Shown here: piece by piece, positions 13,968 through 15,698 of the stretch
How the letters are laid out: each line of letters begins with the position of its first letter
Numbering within the stretch: position 1 is the stretch's first letter
DNA from: B1 sp964443415
Lineage (GTDB): Bacteria; Bacteroidota; Bacteroidia; UKL13-3
Direction of reading: 5' to 3'
DNA: 15,698 nt
Assembly: GCA_964443415.1 (NCBI GenBank)
Contig: CAYUDC010000058.1
Coordinates: 1 to 15,698 of the forward strand
Notes under the pieces: generated by a model
Seen by the model: only the letters and a program-made list of their open reading frames with translations
Told to the model about the DNA's origin: nothing
Databases searched by the model: none
Program-made: the position numbers and the translations under genes

Positions 13968-15653
13968 TTAAAATGTAAATGTAAATCCACCCAAAATATT
14001 AAAGCCATACACCGGGTAAGCAAGAAATCTTTCATAACGGTTATTGGCGATATTATTAAGTTGTAAAAATGCAGAAAAGTTTTTGTTGTAGCGATAGTCT
14101 ATGCCAAAATTTATATCTGTAAATGCTGGCATTTTAACATCTGTAAATGGATAGGTTTGTGGAACCACCGTAGTTTGGCGACCCCATCTTTCACCCCAAT
14201 GAAAGATGTCTAGTTTCAATAAGAATTTATCGCCTATGTTATAAGTGGTGTTTAATTTTACTTCTAAATCGGGGCGGCTATAGGCACGTTGCAAGCTACT
14301 GAGTTCGTAATTGTAAACGCTTACCTGTAAGCTGCTTCTCCATTTTTCTCCCCATTGGTGGGTAAGGCCTGTATTGAGTGTAATTAAACGTCCCCTTCTT
14401 CCATTAACGCTGGTATCGTAGCTGCTAAACTGGTTGGCATTTGTAGAATCATGCGAGTAAAACAACATGTTTTCTATACGAGCACTCGAGCTAATTAAAT
14501 GAAATGAAGTTTGTGGGCCAATTTCGCCTTTAAAGCCACCATAAATCTCGAACCGGTTGATGGTATTTAGCACTTGAACCTGCGTGGCAAAAGGGTTTTC
14601 ACTTAAGATGCTTCTATAGGTGTTGGGTGTTAGGTTTCCTCTAAAGCCAGCTAATACGGTTACTTTTTTAGGAATTAAATGAAACCCACCCTCTGCCTTT
14701 GGAAAGATGTATGCCTTAGAGCCTGCAGAGTCTGAGGCGATGGTTCCATTAAATCCACCTTTGAGGTAAAAGGCATCACCTGTCATAAAGATTTGTGGGT
14801 TAAGGTTAAAGAAAGTTCTTCTAAAACTTAGCTCTCCTGGAAACAATGGTTGATTGATGAGGTTATTGTTGATCCTTAAAGATGATTCTATTTCAAAAGG
14901 TAGTTCACCGCCTGTTTTTTGGATCAAACCTTTTATCTGAACATCGTTTTCGTTGATGGTACCAGGATGGTTAAAGTGATAATAGTTTAACTCTGCTTTA
15001 TAGCTTAATTTGCTACTATCGGTGCCAAAATGCTGATAGTGGGTTTTTAGGTCATAGATGTTATAGACTAGTTTTGGTTCAGCTAATAACTGTCTTTGAT
15101 CGTTGGGGCGACCATACAGAAAAACAGCATTCCTATGGTAATAAGCATCAGCTCCTATTACCCCATTCTTAATGTATCTTTTGCCATAACCATACATGGT
15201 GTTGTTAGAGAAGTTGCTAAAGGCATCATTGCCGTTTGCCGAATGATGTTTGGCAAAGAATCCGGCTTGATATTGTTTGTTTCTAACGCTGCCAATATAA
15301 ACCTCAGCTAAAGGCATGTTATAATTACCAGCACCTATTTTTATGTAGTTGTTTTTTAGTTTTGGCAGGAGCATGGTACCTACAGAAAGCGGTTTAATGG
15401 TGTAGATAGTTGGACTCACCTTTAGGTTTTGTGGTTCGATGCTGTAGTTGAAATCAGGACGTTTAATCTCTGGTTTTTCTGGATTAGGTTGCACCGGAAT
15501 GCGAATGGCTTCAGACAAAACAGGTTGAAATGTCTTTACCACATCAATAACATTATCGCGCAACAAACTGTCTTGTTGCTGGGCTAGGGCACCTATACTT
15601 AAAAGGCTAATGCCAGCTAGCAAAGTGGTTTTATGAATGATTTGGTTCAACAT
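13968..15653 (-). CDS. Outer-membrane TonB-receptor-like beta-barrel protein without plug domain
   Basis: The 561-residue protein has a signal peptide (cleavage after GALA, residue 24, before QQQDS). A Pro-rich N-terminal segment follows (about 25-95; DVVKTFQPVLSEAIRIPV, then PNPEKPEIKRP). From about residue 103 there are many beta-strand-like stretches (YIKIGAGNYNMPLAEVYIGS, YQAGFFAKHHS and others). The C-terminus (FSAFLQLNNIANNRYERF then GFNILGGFTFTF) closely resembles the last strands of TonB-dependent receptors and ends in Phe, the usual barrel-assembly signal. I see no complete plug domain, and the length is short for a TonB receptor (commonly 700 or more), so it may be a porin-like or degenerate receptor family of Bacteroidota. 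The substrate is unknown. It stands directly before murA in a - strand operon and starts three bases after the probable end of another gene. Confidence 0.8.
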   Translation of the reverse strand: MLNQIIHKTTLLAGISLLSIGALAQQQDSLLRDNVIDVVKTFQPVLSEAIRIPVQPNPEKPEIKRPDFNYSIEPQNLKVSPTIYTIKPLSVGTMLLPKLKNNYIKIGAGNYNMPLAEVYIGSVRNKQYQAGFFAKHHSANGNDAFSNFSNNTMYGYGKRYIKNGVIGADAYYHRNAVFLYGRPNDQRQLLAEPKLVYNIYDLKTHYQHFGTDSSKLSYKAELNYYHFNHPGTINENDVQIKGLIQKTGGELPFEIESSLRINNNLINQPLFPGELSFRRTFFNLNPQIFMTGDAFYLKGGFNGTIASDSAGSKAYIFPKAEGGFHLIPKKVTVLAGFRGNLTPNTYRSILSENPFATQVQVLNTINRFEIYGGFKGEIGPQTSFHLISSSARIENMLFYSHDSTNANQFSSYDTSVNGRRGRLITLNTGLTHQWGEKWRSSLQVSVYNYELSSLQRAYSRPDLEVKLNTTYNIGDKFLLKLDIFHWGERWGRQTTVVPQTYPFTDVKMPAFTDINFGIDYRYNKNFSAFLQLNNIANNRYERFLAYPVYGFNILGGFTFTF

Positions 15654-15656
15654 AAT

Positions 15657-15698
15657 TTATTTTTCTGAAGATTTAATACGTTGTTCGATTTGCTTTTT
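15657..15698 (-). CDS. C-terminal end of an upstream gene, cut by the window edge
   Basis: Thirteen codons on the - strand read KKQIEQRIKSSEK and end in TAA at 15659-15657, three bases before the barrel gene start. The charged, Lys/Glu-rich ending and the tight spacing, like that of the neighbouring - strand genes, suggest the end of a real gene in the same operon. The product cannot be named from this fragment. Confidence 0.4.
   Translation of the reverse strand, partial: KKQIEQRIKSSEK

Noticed and set aside
1..15698. A new defence, mobile or biosynthetic system
   Set aside because: I looked for transposases, integrases, toxin-antitoxin pairs, nucleases, phage genes, direct-repeat arrays and biosynthetic enzymes and saw none; the genes are mainly housekeeping and envelope functions.

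Overview
This window looks like ordinary chromosome from a member of the Bacteroidota (Bacteroidetes). The signs are the gene content, the near absence of Shine-Dalgarno sequences (A/T-rich leaders instead), promoter boxes of the TTTG / TAnnTTTG type, outer-membrane proteins with signal peptides ending in Ala-Gln, a MurA with the Asp-type active site, and a bS16 with a long Ala/Glu tail. I cannot name a genus from sequence alone. I see no tRNA, rRNA, insertion sequence, phage, CRISPR or integron signal.

Layout. Positions 1-4714 (+ strand) hold a tight run: dxr (cut by the left edge), the site-2 protease rseP, purB, a small lipoprotein gene joined to purB by an ATGA overlap, and a DinB/DUF1569-like gene. 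A 255-base gap (4715-4969) with a purine-rich tract, a probable promoter and a 5'-leader hairpin precedes rpsP-rimM. rimM has a TTG start and meets a convergent gene at its stop codon. Positions 6036-9506 (- strand) are a three-gene transport cluster read as ABC ATPase, ABC-2 permease, MFS permease. At 9580-10350 (+) lies a lone predicted outer-membrane beta-barrel protein that I do not recognise. Positions 10343-12080 (-) are grpE-dnaJ, with a promoter carrying a tandem ATGTCA repeat. Positions 12146-15653 (-) run as a plug-less TonB-receptor-like barrel gene, murA and a thioredoxin-fold protein without its CXXC. The last bases look like the end of one more - strand gene.

How it fits together. 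Most genes are housekeeping: isoprenoid synthesis by the MEP pathway (dxr), membrane proteolysis (rseP), purine synthesis (purB), the small ribosomal subunit and its maturation (rpsP, rimM), the Hsp70 co-chaperones (grpE, dnaJ) and peptidoglycan synthesis (murA). Several envelope proteins of unknown function sit among them.

I did not find a clearly new multi-gene system. The most unexpected structure is a hairpin of about 20 base pairs with a T-tract inside the early coding region of rimM. It has the form of an intrinsic terminator and could set the rpsP:rimM ratio. Next in interest are the tandem repeat at the grpE promoter, the Cys-to-Asp MurA and the cysteine-less thioredoxin-fold protein.
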